Of a DNA stretch of 5,552 nt, positions 5,499-5,552 are shown piece after piece. Under the pieces are notes generated by a model, which was given only the letters and a program-made list of their open reading frames with translations, ran no database searches and was not told where the DNA came from. This stretch comes from CAYJOG01 sp964371695 [NCBI: uncultured bacterium] (lineage in GTDB: Bacteria > CAYJOG01): positions 1 through 5,552 of the forward strand of contig CAYJOG010000214.1 of the NCBI GenBank assembly GCA_964371695.1. The letters run 5' to 3'. A program made the position numbers and the translations under genes. How positions within the stretch are numbered: position 1 is the first letter of the stretch; every line of letters begins with the position of its first letter.

Positions 5499-5552
5499 CG
5501 CGGCTTCGGTTCAAATCCTGTTTTTTTTGCCTGGTCGGGGTGACAGGATTTG
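5499..5552. repeat. 54-bp direct repeat, copy 2, reaching the window edge
   Basis: Exact copy of 5359-5412 at an offset of 140 bases, including the eight-T run (5521-5528) and the CAAATCCTG/CAGGATTTG inverted repeat (5512-5520/5544-5552). Because identity runs to the last base, the repeated unit may continue outside the window, possibly as a longer array. Confidence 0.85.

Larger units (their letters stand above)
5279..5552. other. Repeat-rich intergenic region at the right edge
   Basis: No gene is called after the stop at 5278. An open frame starting around 5310 translates into repeat sequence and contains the duplicated block, so it is not credible. The stretch holds a GC hairpin, an A-tract/T-tract inverted repeat, two exact 54-bp copies and a GC-rich spacer with further small palindromes. 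Confidence 0.7.

Noticed and set aside
5310-5543. Open frame at the right edge on the plus strand
   Set aside because: It runs through hairpins and both repeat copies, giving an internally repeated peptide (RGFGSNPVFFAWSG-like), and lacks a convincing ribosome site.
5359-5552. CRISPR array
   Set aside because: Only two 54-bp copies with an 86-bp structured spacer, a repeat and spacer size unlike CRISPR, and no cas genes nearby.

Overview
The window reads as a high-GC chromosomal segment (about 60% GC judged by eye) of a Gram-negative bacterium. Two proteins carry Sec-type signal peptides, one of them is an outer-membrane beta-barrel of the PorV/PorQ type (UPF0164-like, FadL-related fold), and a partial protein ends in a FlgD-type Ig domain like those at the C-termini of exported proteins in T9SS-bearing and related lineages. 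TGA and TAA act as ordinary stops. The lineage cannot be fixed from the sequence: the PorV plus FlgD-Ig pair fits Bacteroidota-like, Elusimicrobiota-like and some former deltaproteobacterial genomes.

Layout. Bases 3-767 (+) are the 3' end of a large secreted Ig-domain protein. Forty bases on, 808-1785 (+) encodes the PorV/PorQ-like barrel, which has an unusual Lys/Ala/Pro-rich tail. Bases 1786-2213 are non-coding and repeat-rich: a three-armed palindromic element (1849-1955), a second element bounded by 13-bp inverted repeats (1997-2123), and a heptamer-like repeat remnant next to a CTCCCC/GGGGAG hairpin. Bases 2214-3179 (-) encode an unrecognised, probably cytoplasmic protein with a second Lys/Ala/Pro-rich tail. 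Divergently, 3221-5278 (+) encodes a 685-residue exported protein whose features suggest an (alpha/alpha)-toroid plus beta-sandwich polysaccharide-lyase-like architecture, unproven. Bases 5279-5552 are non-coding: a hairpin, a terminator-like A-tract/T-tract inverted repeat, and two exact 54-bp repeat copies spaced 140 bp apart that run into the window edge.

How the parts relate. The first two genes are probably one transcription unit, and their products plausibly act together at the outer membrane, a PorV-like barrel beside a protein with a FlgD-Ig C-terminus. The divergent pair in the right half shares a very short upstream region but has no visible functional link. I see no CRISPR array, tRNA, rRNA, transposase, integrase or defence system. 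The most unusual material is the intergenic repeat structures and the two basic tails on otherwise unrelated proteins.
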